From positions 248,001-312,000 of the forward strand of contig NZ_AQYJ01000026.1 in the NCBI RefSeq assembly GCF_000380565.1: 64,000 nucleotides of DNA, written 5' to 3'. Numbering within the stretch: the first letter of the stretch is position 1; the number at the start of each line of letters is the position of its first letter. Positions 28,298 through 37,683 of the stretch are shown here, in pieces. Position numbers and translations under genes: made by a program. The notes below the pieces were generated by a model that was not told where the DNA came from, ran no database searches, and worked only from the letters and a program-made list of their open reading frames with translations. Origin of the DNA: Microbulbifer variabilis ATCC 700307. Its GTDB lineage: Bacteria > Pseudomonadota > Gammaproteobacteria > Pseudomonadales > Cellvibrionaceae.

Positions 28298-29049
28298 GAA
28301 CTCGCCTCCCCCACCAAGCGCAAAGTCTCCGGCGCTTCCTGCTCAGCTTTGACAAAATACAGCGCGATACTTTTACCTAACAGCGGATTCAGTATCTTTT
28401 CCGCGGCACGAGTAAGCATTGGCTGCTTCATCAAGTCCCAAACCAACAAGCGATGATAGGCTGCAACTAAGCGGGAGTCCGGCTGATTCCAGAACAGACA
28501 CTTCAGCCACCAATACGGGGAGTGCAAAGCATGAGCCTTATGGCGTGCAAAATAGCGATGCCCCAAGGACTCAATACTTCCCCTCAGCTCTTTCTCACGG
28601 AATATACGAATATGGCCACCCTCCACCTCATGGTATTCATCGCTCAGTTTCCAGCAGACCCACTCGGGGAAGTAAGATGGTACCGTGGCAGCAAAAATAC
28701 CGGAGGGTTTCAAAACCCGATCGATTTCTGCTAGGACTGCTTTGTAATCCTCAATATGCTCCAATACCTCTGAACAAATCACCACATCGAAAGTGGCATC
28801 GGCAAAAGGTAGCCGCAGGCCATTGGCAACCCCAAGTAACAGGCGCCCTTTGGCATGCTCCGGGCTTTTAAAAGGTTCAGCCCGCTTACTGGCTGTACGC
28901 ACATCATCAAGGCATAAATCTATGCCGAAGATATCCACTTCATCAGTAATCATCAGGTGAATGGAGTGGCGACCTTCGCCACACCCGAGATCCAGAACTT
29001 TTTGTCCTGGGCGAAGACTCAGGTGCTTCGGATCTACAGTAATCATCAA
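28294..29049 (-). CDS. Class I SAM-dependent methyltransferase
   Basis: A 251-residue methyltransferase with motif I KVLDLGCGEGRHSIHLM (about 18-34), acidic FGIDLCLDDV, and FDVVICSEVLEHIEDYKAV then LKPSGIFAATVPSY of the Methyltransf_11 group. Its start (tandem ATGs at 29049 and 29046) overlaps the GT4 stop. Its own stop overlaps the toroid-protein start by 4 bases, so the three genes form one translationally coupled operon. The C-terminal 90 residues (GHRYFARHKAHALHSPYWWL and onward) are specific to this subgroup. The acceptor is unknown but probably the same molecule the GT4 enzyme glycosylates. Confidence 0.87.
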   Translation of the reverse strand: MMITVDPKHLSLRPGQKVLDLGCGEGRHSIHLMITDEVDIFGIDLCLDDVRTASKRAEPFKSPEHAKGRLLLGVANGLRLPFADATFDVVICSEVLEHIEDYKAVLAEIDRVLKPSGIFAATVPSYFPEWVCWKLSDEYHEVEGGHIRIFREKELRGSIESLGHRYFARHKAHALHSPYWWLKCLFWNQPDSRLVAAYHRLLVWDLMKQPMLTRAAEKILNPLLGKSIALYFVKAEQEAPETLRLVGEASS

Positions 29050-30434
29050 GCCGCCTCCGCACCGCTGACATCTGCGCCAACTATCTCATCTTCATGTCGA
29101 CGCTGCACTGCGGATTCACCCAGTATTTCACGGTAATAAGCCACGAGGCTCGCAGCTGCCAGCCCCCATGAGAACTTATCCTCTATTCGTGCCCTACCCT
29201 TAGCGCTCAGCTCAGCTTGAAGAGATATGTCCGACAAAACCCGACCAAGGGCTTCACCCAATGCCTGGCTGTTACCAGCCGGCACCACTATGCCAGCATC
29301 CCCTACCACCTCTGGTAGCGCGCCACCGTCGCTGGAAACTACCGGTGCCCCACAGGCCATGGCTTCACCAGCAGGCAGTCCAAATCCTTCATATAAAGAT
29401 GGGCAGGCTACCACTGTGGCACTGCGGTAATACCCCACTAATTCAGCATTGGAAATGCCAGAGACAAACTGCACTGCATTCTGCAAATCGAGCCGATGAA
29501 GCAGCTCCTCCGTTGCCCCCCCCTCCCGTAGCTTCCCCACCACCAACAACTCGAGACCGTTAAACCTCTGGCGCAAGCTGGCAAGTGCCAGCAATAACAC
29601 CCCCAGTCCTTTGAGTGGCTGATCTGCTGAGGCAGTTGTCATAATTCTAAGTGGCAGGCGCTCAACACTTTCGCTGGGGCTGAATATTTCTGTGTCGATG
29701 CCGTTATAGATCAGGTTTATCTGTTCTGGCTTCACGCCAAACTGCTCGATGATATCCCGCTCTGACTGGCGTGATACCGTCACAATATGGCGCAGCTTAC
29801 GTGAAACCTTGATCTGCATTTTCAGGAAGTTATGCCAGCGACGCACCAGCAGGCGAAAACGCCAATCCGGCGCCGCATCCAACGCCAACTGGCGATCACG
29901 GGTAATGGGGTGATGGATAGTAGCTACGACAGGCAGCCCACTTTTTTCAATATCCAACAATCCATAACAAAGAGACTGATTATCGTGCACTATGTCATAG
30001 TCACGGCCGTGTTTACGCAAGTATTTGGCCACGCGGCGACCAAAGGTGTAAGGCTCGGCAAAACCGCCGGTGAGTTTGCTCCACCACTCAAAAAAGTCCG
30101 CCCAGGAAAGCAGGTGTTTAGCCTTAAGAGCTCGCACCGGGTTCTCAACCTCATACAGGTTCAGTCCCGGCATCTTTATCAAATTTACCCGCTCATCCAA
30201 CTCTGGATAGGGTTGGCCTGAGATAACATCCACAGAGTGGCCAGCATCAACCAATGCCTTACTCAGGTAGCGAAGGTAGATTCCCTGGCCACCGCTATGT
30301 GGATTGCTGCGATAACCTAATAAACATATTTTTAGCGGCCGCGTCTTGCCAGCCATTGGACCGTCTGCACAATTTCCCAAGGCGGTCATAGATTCCCCAT
30401 CTGCTTGTTCTGAGGCCCACCTATCTTTCACCAA
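29046..30434 (-). CDS. GT4 family glycosyltransferase
   Basis: A retaining glycosyltransferase of GT-B fold, 462 residues from the first possible start. The core begins LKICLLGYRSNPHSGGQGIY. The donor half has IYNGIDTEIFSPSE, TASADQPLKGLGVLLLALA and CPSLYEGFGLPAGEAMACGA, with an intact E-x7-E. The true start is uncertain: Met codons at 30434, 30389 and 30356 are in frame, and the last one, MAGKTRPLKICLLGY, matches typical GT4 N-termini best. It heads the GT4-methyltransferase-toroid operon. A tail of about 25 residues after the fold is acidic. The sugar donor and acceptor are unknown. Confidence 0.88.
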   Translation of the reverse strand: MVKDRWASEQADGESMTALGNCADGPMAGKTRPLKICLLGYRSNPHSGGQGIYLRYLSKALVDAGHSVDVISGQPYPELDERVNLIKMPGLNLYEVENPVRALKAKHLLSWADFFEWWSKLTGGFAEPYTFGRRVAKYLRKHGRDYDIVHDNQSLCYGLLDIEKSGLPVVATIHHPITRDRQLALDAAPDWRFRLLVRRWHNFLKMQIKVSRKLRHIVTVSRQSERDIIEQFGVKPEQINLIYNGIDTEIFSPSESVERLPLRIMTTASADQPLKGLGVLLLALASLRQRFNGLELLVVGKLREGGATEELLHRLDLQNAVQFVSGISNAELVGYYRSATVVACPSLYEGFGLPAGEAMACGAPVVSSDGGALPEVVGDAGIVVPAGNSQALGEALGRVLSDISLQAELSAKGRARIEDKFSWGLAAASLVAYYREILGESAVQRRHEDEIVGADVSGAEAA

Positions 30435-30965
30435 TCCGGTAACACCGCGTCGTGGAGCTATGTTACGTCGACTGATAAATCGGGGGCCTTACGCTAGTAA
30501 AGCGGAAGAATACACTGGCGTGGAAATGACTGCTAGGCAGAAGCTGTCCACACTATTGGCTAACCCGACTGCCATGTAGATTGACGAGCCAAACTGAAAG
30601 CCACATACAGCAATGCTTTCCCCCCAAAGAGTGAAAACAAACACGACTGGATTCAGGAGAGCCTATTCCATATCGACCCAATCTATGTATTGACAGTCAC
30701 TCACTGATCATTGGGAAAAAGAACCGAAGGAAATCCTAAGCATCTGCGATGGTGTACTGGATAACTGAAGAAACGTTTTGCGGGGATAAAAAAATGCCCG
30801 CCAGAGGCGGGCCAGGTTTCTCGAACACACTTTCAGGAGGAGAGTTTCAAGCGCGTTACGCACTTAAATTTAGGTATAGCAGAGTATTACAGCTCTCCAT
30901 CTGCCCTGTCGTAAAAGCCGTTCAGTATTCATACAATCGGTGCTGTATCACCTCTTAAGTCATCG
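30435..30965. other. Intergenic region between the GT4 operon and the polyamine genes
   Basis: 531 bases with no credible coding sequence. The short open frames present lack ribosome sites and recognisable products. The only clear element is the terminator hairpin at 30788-30812. The right part should otherwise hold the promoter of the GT4 operon, but I see no strong -35/-10 pair. Confidence 0.5.
30788..30812 (-). terminator. Rho-independent terminator for the polyamine gene
   Basis: GCCCGCC (30796-30802) pairs with GGCGGGC (30806-30812), loop 3 bases. On the minus strand it is followed by a run of seven T (complement of A at 30788-30794), with one base between stem and run. It lies about 150 bases past the stop of the gamma-glutamylputrescine synthetase-type gene. 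Confidence 0.85.
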
Positions 30966-32351
30966 CTAAACGCGGTGCAAATAGCTCTGGTACTCCACAT
31001 CTGTAACCCGTGAACCAATTTCCACCTGTTCCTGACGCTTAAGTAACAGGAATAATTCAATAAAGCGTGGATCAAGGTACTCACGCCATAGCTGGCTCTG
31101 CTCAAAACGCTTGAGTGCGCCACTCCAGGTATTAACCAATTGCTCACTTTCAACTTGATAGGCGTCGCCTTCCACTGGAGCTGGCGGTTGCAGCTGGTTT
31201 TCCAGGCCATGACAGACGCCAACAAGAATTCCCGCCAGAACCAGATAGGGGTTTACGTCTGCTCCGGCAATGCGGTGCTCAATACGCCGAGCTTCGGGGT
31301 TACTTGCCGGAATCCGCAAGGTCGTCGTTCGGTTATCATAGCCCCAGCAAAGATTTAGCGGCGCATGTGAGCCCTCCTGGAAGCGACGATAAGAATTGCT
31401 ATGCGGCGCGAAAAATGCCATCGCATCGTTTGCGGTTGCCAACATACCAGCCGCCGCTTGGCGCAGCAGATCTGACCCCATCTCACTGCCGTCGTCAAAA
31501 ACATTTTTTCCCGAACTGTCGATCAAGCTCATATGCACATGCATACCGTTACCGGCCTGATCCCCAAACGGCTTGGCCATAGTGCTCACCCGGAAACCAT
31601 GGCTGCGGGCCACACCTTTCAACAGTCGCTTGAACAGTAGGGTCTGATCGGCAACCTTCACCGGATCAGCACTGTGCAACAAGTTAATTTCAAACTGACC
31701 TGGCGCGCACTCGGACAGTACAGAATCAGCCGGGATCCCCTGCTCTTCACAAGCAGCACGAACATCAGCAAAGAAGTGGCGCTGTGCATTCAGCTCAGAC
31801 AAATCGTATACGTCTGTGGAAGGCACCAACTCAGCATCGTTATCACTAACCGGGCGTGGTCGTGCCAGGTGATCCACCTCATCACGTAACAGGTAAAACT
31901 CCAGCTCGGTGGCACAAACTGCGGTGTAACCAAGTTTTTTTAATCGATCCATCACTCGCTGCAACTGGGCGCGTGGATCTGCGTACAGTGCGCTTCCATC
32001 CGCCTCATGCAGTTGCATATGCAATTGGGCCGTCTCTTCTCTGTGCCATGGCGCCAGGCTGATCGGCGAAACCGGCAAGCAGACACCGTCGCTGTCTCCA
32101 CTGGCGAAGACCAGGGGACTGTCTTCGATATCCCGCCCCCAGATGTCCAGGCTGACAGCGCTGCGCGGCATCTGCAGACTACCTTTAAGCAGTTTTTCTG
32201 CCGCCTCGGCAGGCAGCCATTTGCCACGGGGCACACCGTTAATATCGAACATAAAGCCTTCAATCCACTTTAGGTCCGGGTGCTCTGCCAGGAATTTACG
32301 CGACTGCTCCAGCAGCTCTGGCTGGGCAGTGAATTCTTTTTCTTGAGACAT
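30966..32351 (-). CDS. Glutamine synthetase-family protein, probable gamma-glutamylputrescine synthetase
   Basis: A 461-residue ATP-dependent ligase of the GlnA superfamily. It has the beta-grasp domain (IEGFMFDINGVPRGKWLPA), the catalytic ATELEFYLL, the QFEINLLHSADP and KPFGDQAGNGMHVHMSL metal/ATP motifs, and SNSYRRFQEGSHAPLNLCWG. NRTTTLRIP and RIEHRIAGADVNPYLVLA close the site. The shorter GlnA form, with the GNGMHVHMS variant and an aminotransferase next door, fits the PuuA/SpuB group, which glutamylates putrescine in polyamine catabolism. The ATG at 32351 is preceded by CTCAGG. It ends before a strong terminator. SpuA/PuuD-type hydrolase is not in the window. Confidence 0.88.
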   Translation of the reverse strand: MSQEKEFTAQPELLEQSRKFLAEHPDLKWIEGFMFDINGVPRGKWLPAEAAEKLLKGSLQMPRSAVSLDIWGRDIEDSPLVFASGDSDGVCLPVSPISLAPWHREETAQLHMQLHEADGSALYADPRAQLQRVMDRLKKLGYTAVCATELEFYLLRDEVDHLARPRPVSDNDAELVPSTDVYDLSELNAQRHFFADVRAACEEQGIPADSVLSECAPGQFEINLLHSADPVKVADQTLLFKRLLKGVARSHGFRVSTMAKPFGDQAGNGMHVHMSLIDSSGKNVFDDGSEMGSDLLRQAAAGMLATANDAMAFFAPHSNSYRRFQEGSHAPLNLCWGYDNRTTTLRIPASNPEARRIEHRIAGADVNPYLVLAGILVGVCHGLENQLQPPAPVEGDAYQVESEQLVNTWSGALKRFEQSQLWREYLDPRFIELFLLLKRQEQVEIGSRVTDVEYQSYLHRV

Positions 32352-32475
32352 AAGTTGCCTGAGGTAATCCAGTCAAACCGCAAAAGCGGCCTTGAGCCAC
32401 CACTCACATCCGCCACCGACAGACGATGAGGGGCGACCTAGGGCCGCTCTCATAAATAGATGCGATACCGCGAGT

Positions 32476-33825
32476 TTACGCCAGTGCTTTAGCGGTATCG
32501 TCCAGGGCGCGATGCGCCTTCTCCACCAACTCATCGACCTGCTCAGTGGTAATAATCAGCGGCGGCGCGATAACCATTGCATCGCCCACAGCACGCATTA
32601 CCAAACCGTGCTTGATACTGAGATCACGACACACTGCGCCTGCGGTACAGTCGTCATCGAAGCGGGCACGGCTCGATTTATCTTTTACAAGCTCCAGTGC
32701 TCCAACCATACCCAGACTTCGGGCTTCACCGACAATCGGATGCTCTGCCAGCTCAGCCCAGCGCTTGGCCAGGTAAGGGCCTGTCACATCGCGCACATTC
32801 TCAATAATTTTTTCATTGCGCAGGATGTTAATTGTCGCCAATCCTGCCATACAAGCTGCCGGGTGCGCTGAGTAGGTGTAACCGTGAGTAAATTCACCAC
32901 CCTTACTTTTAATCACGTCAGCAACACGATCACCCACCATGGTGCCGCCCAGCGGGAAGTAACCATTGGTTACTGCTTTGGCAAAAGTCATCAGATCGGG
33001 CTTGAGGCCGTAAAAATCTGCGCCAAACCACTCACCGGTGCGACCAAAGCCAAAAATCACTTCGTCCATCACCAGCAAGATATCGTACTGATCCAGCACC
33101 TTCTTCACTTCAGGCCAGTAGGTTTCCGGTGGGATTACTACACCACCAGCACCCTGTATAGGCTCTGCAATAAAAGCGGCAACTTTCTCAGGTCCGAGTT
33201 CCTGGATCTTTTCATCAAGGCTGCGCGCAGCATGAATGCCGAACTCTTCCGGGGACATATCGCCACCCTCGGCAAACCAGTAAGGCTGTTGCACATGCTC
33301 AATGTAGTCCAGCGGCTGAAACTGCTTATGCATACCACTCATACCACCGAGGCTAGCACCGGCAATGGTAGAGCCGTGATAACCATTCTTACGGGAGATC
33401 ACGATACGCTTCTCAGGTTTATCCTGAAGATCCCAGAAACGGCGAATCAGACGCAAGTTCGTATCGTTTGCTTCGGAGCCGGAGCCGGTAAAGAAAACGT
33501 TACTCATATTGGCCGGGGTCACCTCTGACAGAGCATCAGCCAGCTCAATAGAAGGCACAGTGGTGCACTGGAAGAAGCTGTTATAGAACGGCAGGGTATT
33601 CAACTGCTCATAGATGGCATCGCTAATTTCTTTACGGCTGTAACCCAGGTTACAACACCACAATCCAGACATACCGTCCAACATACGATTGCCATCGATA
33701 TCAGTGATGTAAGCACCTTCAGCGCTGGTAATCACTCGGGTACCCTGCTGGCCCAGATCGTTGAAGTCCGTAAAGGGGTGCAGCAGGTGCTCGCGGTCGT
33801 GTTGTTGCAGCTCACTCTTGTTCAT
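32476..33825 (-). CDS. spuC: Class III aminotransferase, SpuC-like (putrescine/polyamine-pyruvate)
   Basis: A 449-residue PLP-dependent omega-aminotransferase. Motifs are MSGLWCCNLGYSRKEI, GSGSEANDTNLRLIRRFW, ISRKNGYHGSTIAGASLGG, LLVMDEVIFGFGRTG and the PLP-lysine region MTFAKAVTNGYFPLGG. The match to SpuC (putrescine or agmatine-derived amine to pyruvate transfer) is strong, including GAGGVVIPPETYWPE. I chose the ATG at 33825, which has AGGAG 7 bases upstream; the frame extends 16 codons farther without support. It precedes the glutamine-synthetase-family gene on the same strand (124-base gap), consistent with a polyamine catabolic pair. Confidence 0.9.
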   Translation of the reverse strand: MNKSELQQHDREHLLHPFTDFNDLGQQGTRVITSAEGAYITDIDGNRMLDGMSGLWCCNLGYSRKEISDAIYEQLNTLPFYNSFFQCTTVPSIELADALSEVTPANMSNVFFTGSGSEANDTNLRLIRRFWDLQDKPEKRIVISRKNGYHGSTIAGASLGGMSGMHKQFQPLDYIEHVQQPYWFAEGGDMSPEEFGIHAARSLDEKIQELGPEKVAAFIAEPIQGAGGVVIPPETYWPEVKKVLDQYDILLVMDEVIFGFGRTGEWFGADFYGLKPDLMTFAKAVTNGYFPLGGTMVGDRVADVIKSKGGEFTHGYTYSAHPAACMAGLATINILRNEKIIENVRDVTGPYLAKRWAELAEHPIVGEARSLGMVGALELVKDKSSRARFDDDCTAGAVCRDLSIKHGLVMRAVGDAMVIAPPLIITTEQVDELVEKAHRALDDTAKALA

Positions 33826-34162
33826 ATTTCGCTCCTGGCTTTTGCTCTGGGGCTTTCCCGCCGCTCCGGACAATCAGCCTCTGCTTGTCGGGCGGAGGTT
33901 TTCCCGCAATCTGTCATCCGCCCTGCTCTACTGCTCAATGGGTATCACAAGGCGAATTATTACTACCAAATTTGTGATCACATTTTAGTAGCGAGACTCA
34001 CAGAAGCGCAAGATCTATCTATGCCTCACAGCAACCTTAAGGTCGAATGAGGCCAAGTGGGCAAACTGGTGGGAAGGCAAAACCAGACGGTCAGTTTGTT
34101 TGGGCGACGTCTCCTGCCACGCGCGGTTTGATGTACAGCGGGTTAACAGTTACGACTGCTTG
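33826..34162. other. Intergenic region upstream of spuC
   Basis: 337 bases between the spuC start and the GntR-family stop, both on the minus strand. It must contain the spuC promoter, but I cannot identify a confident element. No coding sequence is evident. Confidence 0.4.
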
Positions 34163-34834
34163 CTAGAGCAGCTCCTCAGCGGAGATTGAGCCGAGCCCCT
34201 CTTCTATATCCTGGCGAATGGCGCGGCGAACCCTCTCTACACTTCTGTCTGCAATGGCATCCAACAAATCCTCGTGGCGATCCGGCAGCTCCTGAACACC
34301 AAAGCGCTGAAATACAAGATGCTGAAGAGGCGCTGTCTGCAGCCACAAACTCTCGATCAACGAGAGAATGATATGCGGCCGCCCCATACGATAGAGAGTA
34401 AAGTGAAAATCGAGATTAGCAGTGACATACTGCTCAATATCCTTTTGTTCGAGGGCAGCCGTCACCCGCGCGTCCAGGGCTCGTAGCTGCTGCAGTTCTT
34501 CCTCCTGTACAAACGGCAGGGCCTGCTCCGCAGCCTGGCACTCAAGCGCAACACGCGCCGCACAGATCTCATCGAGCTTCTCAGGAGTCATTGTCGGTAC
34601 CGTGACACGACGGGTATCGGATAACTCCAAGGCCCGCTCAGAAGTCAGGCGCCGTAAGGCTTCACGCACCGGCATAGGGCTGCAATCCAGCTCCGCAGCC
34701 AAGCCGCGAATGGTAATCGCATGCCCCGGCAAAAATTTGCCACGTAAAATAGCATCTCGCACCTGGAAATAGACTCTCTCCTGAGTGGTGCGAAACTCTT
34801 CCTGCGGATGATTAAACTCCAGCGCCATGTTCAT
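34163..34834 (-). CDS. GntR family regulator, FadR/FCD subfamily
   Basis: A 223-residue regulator. The N-terminal winged HTH (about 14-80) reads ERVYFQVRDAILRGKFLPGH, with LAAELDCSPMPVREALRRL as the DNA-reading part. The C-terminal FCD ligand domain (about 90-215) has the helical pattern CAARVALECQAAEQA and DLDFHFTLYR-like NLDFHFTLYRMGRPHI. His/Asp residues there usually bind a metal and an organic acid. Its ATG overlaps the stop of the patatin-like gene by 4 bases (ATGA), so both are co-translated. It may control the patatin gene or the adjacent polyamine genes; which is not decided by sequence. Confidence 0.92.
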   Translation of the reverse strand: MNMALEFNHPQEEFRTTQERVYFQVRDAILRGKFLPGHAITIRGLAAELDCSPMPVREALRRLTSERALELSDTRRVTVPTMTPEKLDEICAARVALECQAAEQALPFVQEEELQQLRALDARVTAALEQKDIEQYVTANLDFHFTLYRMGRPHIILSLIESLWLQTAPLQHLVFQRFGVQELPDRHEDLLDAIADRSVERVRRAIRQDIEEGLGSISAEELL

Positions 34835-35937
34835 GCGGCCCTGACCTGATGTAACTTGTGCGGAATATCATCGAAGCCAACCTCTATGAGGTGGTCCGCT
34901 GCACGGCCACTCTGCCAGACTTCATGGAAATCATCGGCAACCCATTTGCTCAGTTCCACAACCTTCTTCCAATAGCGAATCCGTTCCTCGCGGCCCATCT
35001 TATAAAAATCATTACGATCAGGGATTTTGCCATAGGGCAGCTTCGCCACGAATGCAGGAGAAGGTGCCACCAACAGTGTCGATGACATAGCATCACCTCG
35101 CACACGACGCCAGGAAAGCCCTTTATCAAACCAGCCCGGCACCATAAACGGGAAAAAGTGCGGGTAGAGCACCAAACCCTGGGGGTGACTGAAACGTAAA
35201 TCAAAATGGTAGTCGGTGATACCACCATCACGATAATTTCCCTGTGGAGCACCAGCGGGGTTGCGAACTCCCGCCATCACCAATGGAATAGAACCACTCG
35301 CCAGGACCGCTGCACAAACATTGTCCGCGGATAGCGCCGTATCCACCGTACTCAGGTTGCCAAACCGTACTGCGGCATCACTGCCAGAGTGAAAAACCAC
35401 CCGTTCCCAAAAAGCGCTCAGGCTGTGCCTGGAGAGCGCGTTGGCCATGGCCGATGCAAACAACGCCGGGGCCAGGAAGGCGCGCTTTTCACTAGCCAGG
35501 GGACCGCGGCCACGCACAGTGACAAAATGGCTGTGCCACAGCGGGTTGCCTGCTACTTCGCCTGCACCATTTTCACCCAAAACATTGAGCAGGATTTGCT
35601 CCCCGGCAGCAGTGATCTCCGCCGGTGTCGGTTTGTCTGAGGCATAACTCTGATGGATATAACCATATTCCAAGCACTCCAGGGCCTCCAATGGCTCCGC
35701 CATGGCGTAACACATATTGCGAAAGCTACCGATTGAAGACCCCAGTGTCGCGATAGGATCACGACGCCCCTTAAAAAATTCCCCCATCAGTACCCGGTCC
35801 AACTGGCTGATGACCAGCCACTTGGGGCCTCCTGAGGCCCCCACCAGGGTGGAAAACTGTTCCTGGCGTAAGCCCTCCTCACGAATCTGGTGCGCCGCAT
35901 TTGCGCCGGCCAATAATATGCAACTGGTATTCTTCAC
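34831..35937 (-). CDS. Patatin-like hydrolase
   Basis: A 368-residue protein of patatin type. STLVGASGGPKWLV carries a GxSxG-type nucleophile elbow (S35), with a second GxSxG at GSSIG (S68). AAVLASGSIPLVMAGV is the conserved ASGSIP region, and NYRDGGITDYHFD contains the DGG with catalytic Asp (D237). The usual glycine-rich oxyanion loop is replaced by LLAGANAAHQIREEG, so activity is likely but not typical. The first codon is GTG (35937) with AAGAGA upstream. It is co-translated with a GntR regulator. It could be a phospholipase or acyl hydrolase; there is no signal peptide, so it is cytosolic. Confidence 0.8.
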   Translation of the reverse strand: MKNTSCILLAGANAAHQIREEGLRQEQFSTLVGASGGPKWLVISQLDRVLMGEFFKGRRDPIATLGSSIGSFRNMCYAMAEPLEALECLEYGYIHQSYASDKPTPAEITAAGEQILLNVLGENGAGEVAGNPLWHSHFVTVRGRGPLASEKRAFLAPALFASAMANALSRHSLSAFWERVVFHSGSDAAVRFGNLSTVDTALSADNVCAAVLASGSIPLVMAGVRNPAGAPQGNYRDGGITDYHFDLRFSHPQGLVLYPHFFPFMVPGWFDKGLSWRRVRGDAMSSTLLVAPSPAFVAKLPYGKIPDRNDFYKMGREERIRYWKKVVELSKWVADDFHEVWQSGRAADHLIEVGFDDIPHKLHQVRAA

Positions 35938-35997
35938 AAAGCGTCTCTTAAGGTATCCATTCAGGCGGAAGTGTACCGGGTTTGAATCCTGAGGGGA

Positions 35998-36438
35998 TCA
36001 CCACTCTCCGGTATTCTCCATTGATTGCCAGGGTTCCTGAGGCGCCAACGGCTCTCCATTTTGTAGTAGCTCTATCGAGATACCATCTGGAGAGCGAAAA
36101 AATGCCATATGTCCATCACGGGGAGGCCGGTTGATAGTCACGCCCGCATCCATCATCCGCTGGCAAACGGCATAGATATCATTAACTCCGTAAGCCAAAT
36201 GGCCAAAATTGCGCCCGCCACCATAGGATTCCGGATCCCAGTTGTAGGTAAGCTCCAGCATAGGGGCCTTATTTTCCCTTGCGGCATCTACATCTTCCGG
36301 TGCAGCCAGATACACCAAAGTAAAGCGACCTTTGTCGTAATCGTTACGCGTTACAAGCTGTAGCCCTAACTTTTCACAGTAAAATTTTAAAGATTCTTCC
36401 AAGTCGGCCACGCGGACCATTGTATGCAGATACCTCAC
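35998..36438 (-). CDS. gloA: Lactoylglutathione lyase (glyoxalase I)
   Basis: A 146-residue VOC-fold enzyme that isomerises the glutathione-methylglyoxal adduct. Metal ligands are visible: His in YLHTMVRV, Glu in MLELTYNWD, His in NFGHLAYGV and Glu in GISIELLQ. The N-terminal YCEKLGLQLVTRNDYDKGRF is the family signature. Start is GTG at 36438 with AAGGAG 6 bases upstream, a good site. The length and absence of the extra Zn-enzyme insert place it with the short, nickel/cobalt-type bacterial enzymes. It is a single gene between the patatin-like gene and the divergent PLP-enzyme gene. Confidence 0.93.
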   Translation of the reverse strand: MRYLHTMVRVADLEESLKFYCEKLGLQLVTRNDYDKGRFTLVYLAAPEDVDAARENKAPMLELTYNWDPESYGGGRNFGHLAYGVNDIYAVCQRMMDAGVTINRPPRDGHMAFFRSPDGISIELLQNGEPLAPQEPWQSMENTGEW

Positions 36439-36513
36439 CCTCTACTCCTTCCTGCTATCAGGATCTAAAATCGCGGAATAATAAATAATTCAGCCTCGCG
36501 TGGCGAAAAGCAA

Positions 36514-37683
36514 ATGTATAAGAAATTCTATCGAGCCTTTTCACAAGCCCCTAGCGGCAGCCCCTCTGCCATGTTGCATATGGCCTGCCACTCCCATCAT
36601 TATTGGCCGGATATCACTCTGGAGGCGGTGCAACAATATTGGCACGATGCGGCACTGCTTGCCGACGATAAATGGGGACCCATTTTTCACGAGAAAATAC
36701 CCGCCTGGCAAAATGCTGTCGCGCGCACACTACAAATTCCAGATGCCGGGCAAATCGCTATTGCCCCAAACACCCACGAATTGGTTTACCGCTTGATCAG
36801 CGCCCTGGATCCCGCCAAGCCACTGCGCATACTCACCACCGATAGCGAATTCTACAGCTTTGCACGCCAATTACAGCGACTCGAAGAATTGCCCCATGTG
36901 GAAGTAACGCGTATTCCAAAGACCCCCTATGCGACACTAGCCGAGCGCTTTGAGAGAGAGCTGCATACCCGGAACTACCAGCTGGCTTATGCCAGCCTGG
37001 TATTTTTTGATTCTGGCGTGGTATTCCCCGAGCTGCTACGTATTACTGAGCAAAAACCCGAGGAAACCGAGTTTGTTATTGATGGCTACCATGGTTTTTT
37101 TGCTCGCCCCATTGACCTGAGCAAGGTCGCAGATAAGGCCTTCTTTACTGCAGGCTCCTATAAATACCTAGGTGCCGGTGAAGGTCTGTGCTTTATGAGT
37201 ATTCCATCCCGGTGTCGCTTGCGCCCGCTCAACACTGGCTGGTTTGCCGAAATGGCAGAACTTGAAAATCGCCCTGGAAGTGTCAATTACGGGGATAACT
37301 GGCTGCGTTTTGCCGGCGCCACTATGGACTATTCCTGCCTGTACAAGGGTCTTGCCATTTTCGATCTATTCCGACGCGAAGGTATCACCGTAGATAAAAT
37401 CCACCGCTATGTCCTCAATGCCCAAAGCCGCTTCCTGAACACAATGGACAAAAACAGCCACCCGCTACTCAACCGGGAGCGCCTGATTCACCACGACCTG
37501 AAGGAGGGCCATGGCCACTTTTTCACGTTCGATTGCGGCACAACAGAAAACTCAGAAAAGCTACAAAAAGAGCTGAAAGCCCGAGCAGTCCTTTGCGACA
37601 GGCGCCAACATCTGCTGCGCCTGGGCTTTGCTATCTACCATGACGAAAATGAAACTTATCAGCAGGTTTTTGACTCTCCCTAA
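36514..37683 (+). CDS. Kynureninase-like class V PLP enzyme
   Basis: A 389-residue PLP enzyme of the class V aminotransferase/kynureninase fold. VIDGYHGFFARPI provides the PLP-contacting D190 and H193, and TAGSYKYLGAGEGLCFM provides the Schiff-base lysine K217. GWFAEMAELENRPGSV resembles kynureninase substrate-loop sequences. N-terminal LHMACHSHHYWPD and the APNTHELVYRL segment are typical of this uncharacterised subgroup. No other kynurenine-pathway gene is in the window, so a kynureninase reaction is not assumed. It is divergent from gloA and followed by a racemase-family gene and by a decayed copy of its own 3' end (38688-38787). Confidence 0.82.
   Translation: MYKKFYRAFSQAPSGSPSAMLHMACHSHHYWPDITLEAVQQYWHDAALLADDKWGPIFHEKIPAWQNAVARTLQIPDAGQIAIAPNTHELVYRLISALDPAKPLRILTTDSEFYSFARQLQRLEELPHVEVTRIPKTPYATLAERFERELHTRNYQLAYASLVFFDSGVVFPELLRITEQKPEETEFVIDGYHGFFARPIDLSKVADKAFFTAGSYKYLGAGEGLCFMSIPSRCRLRPLNTGWFAEMAELENRPGSVNYGDNWLRFAGATMDYSCLYKGLAIFDLFRREGITVDKIHRYVLNAQSRFLNTMDKNSHPLLNRERLIHHDLKEGHGHFFTFDCGTTENSEKLQKELKARAVLCDRRQHLLRLGFAIYHDENETYQQVFDSP

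Noticed and set aside
30346-30579. Plus-strand frame near the start of the GT4 gene
   Set aside because: Overlaps the GT4 coding region in antisense and has no support.
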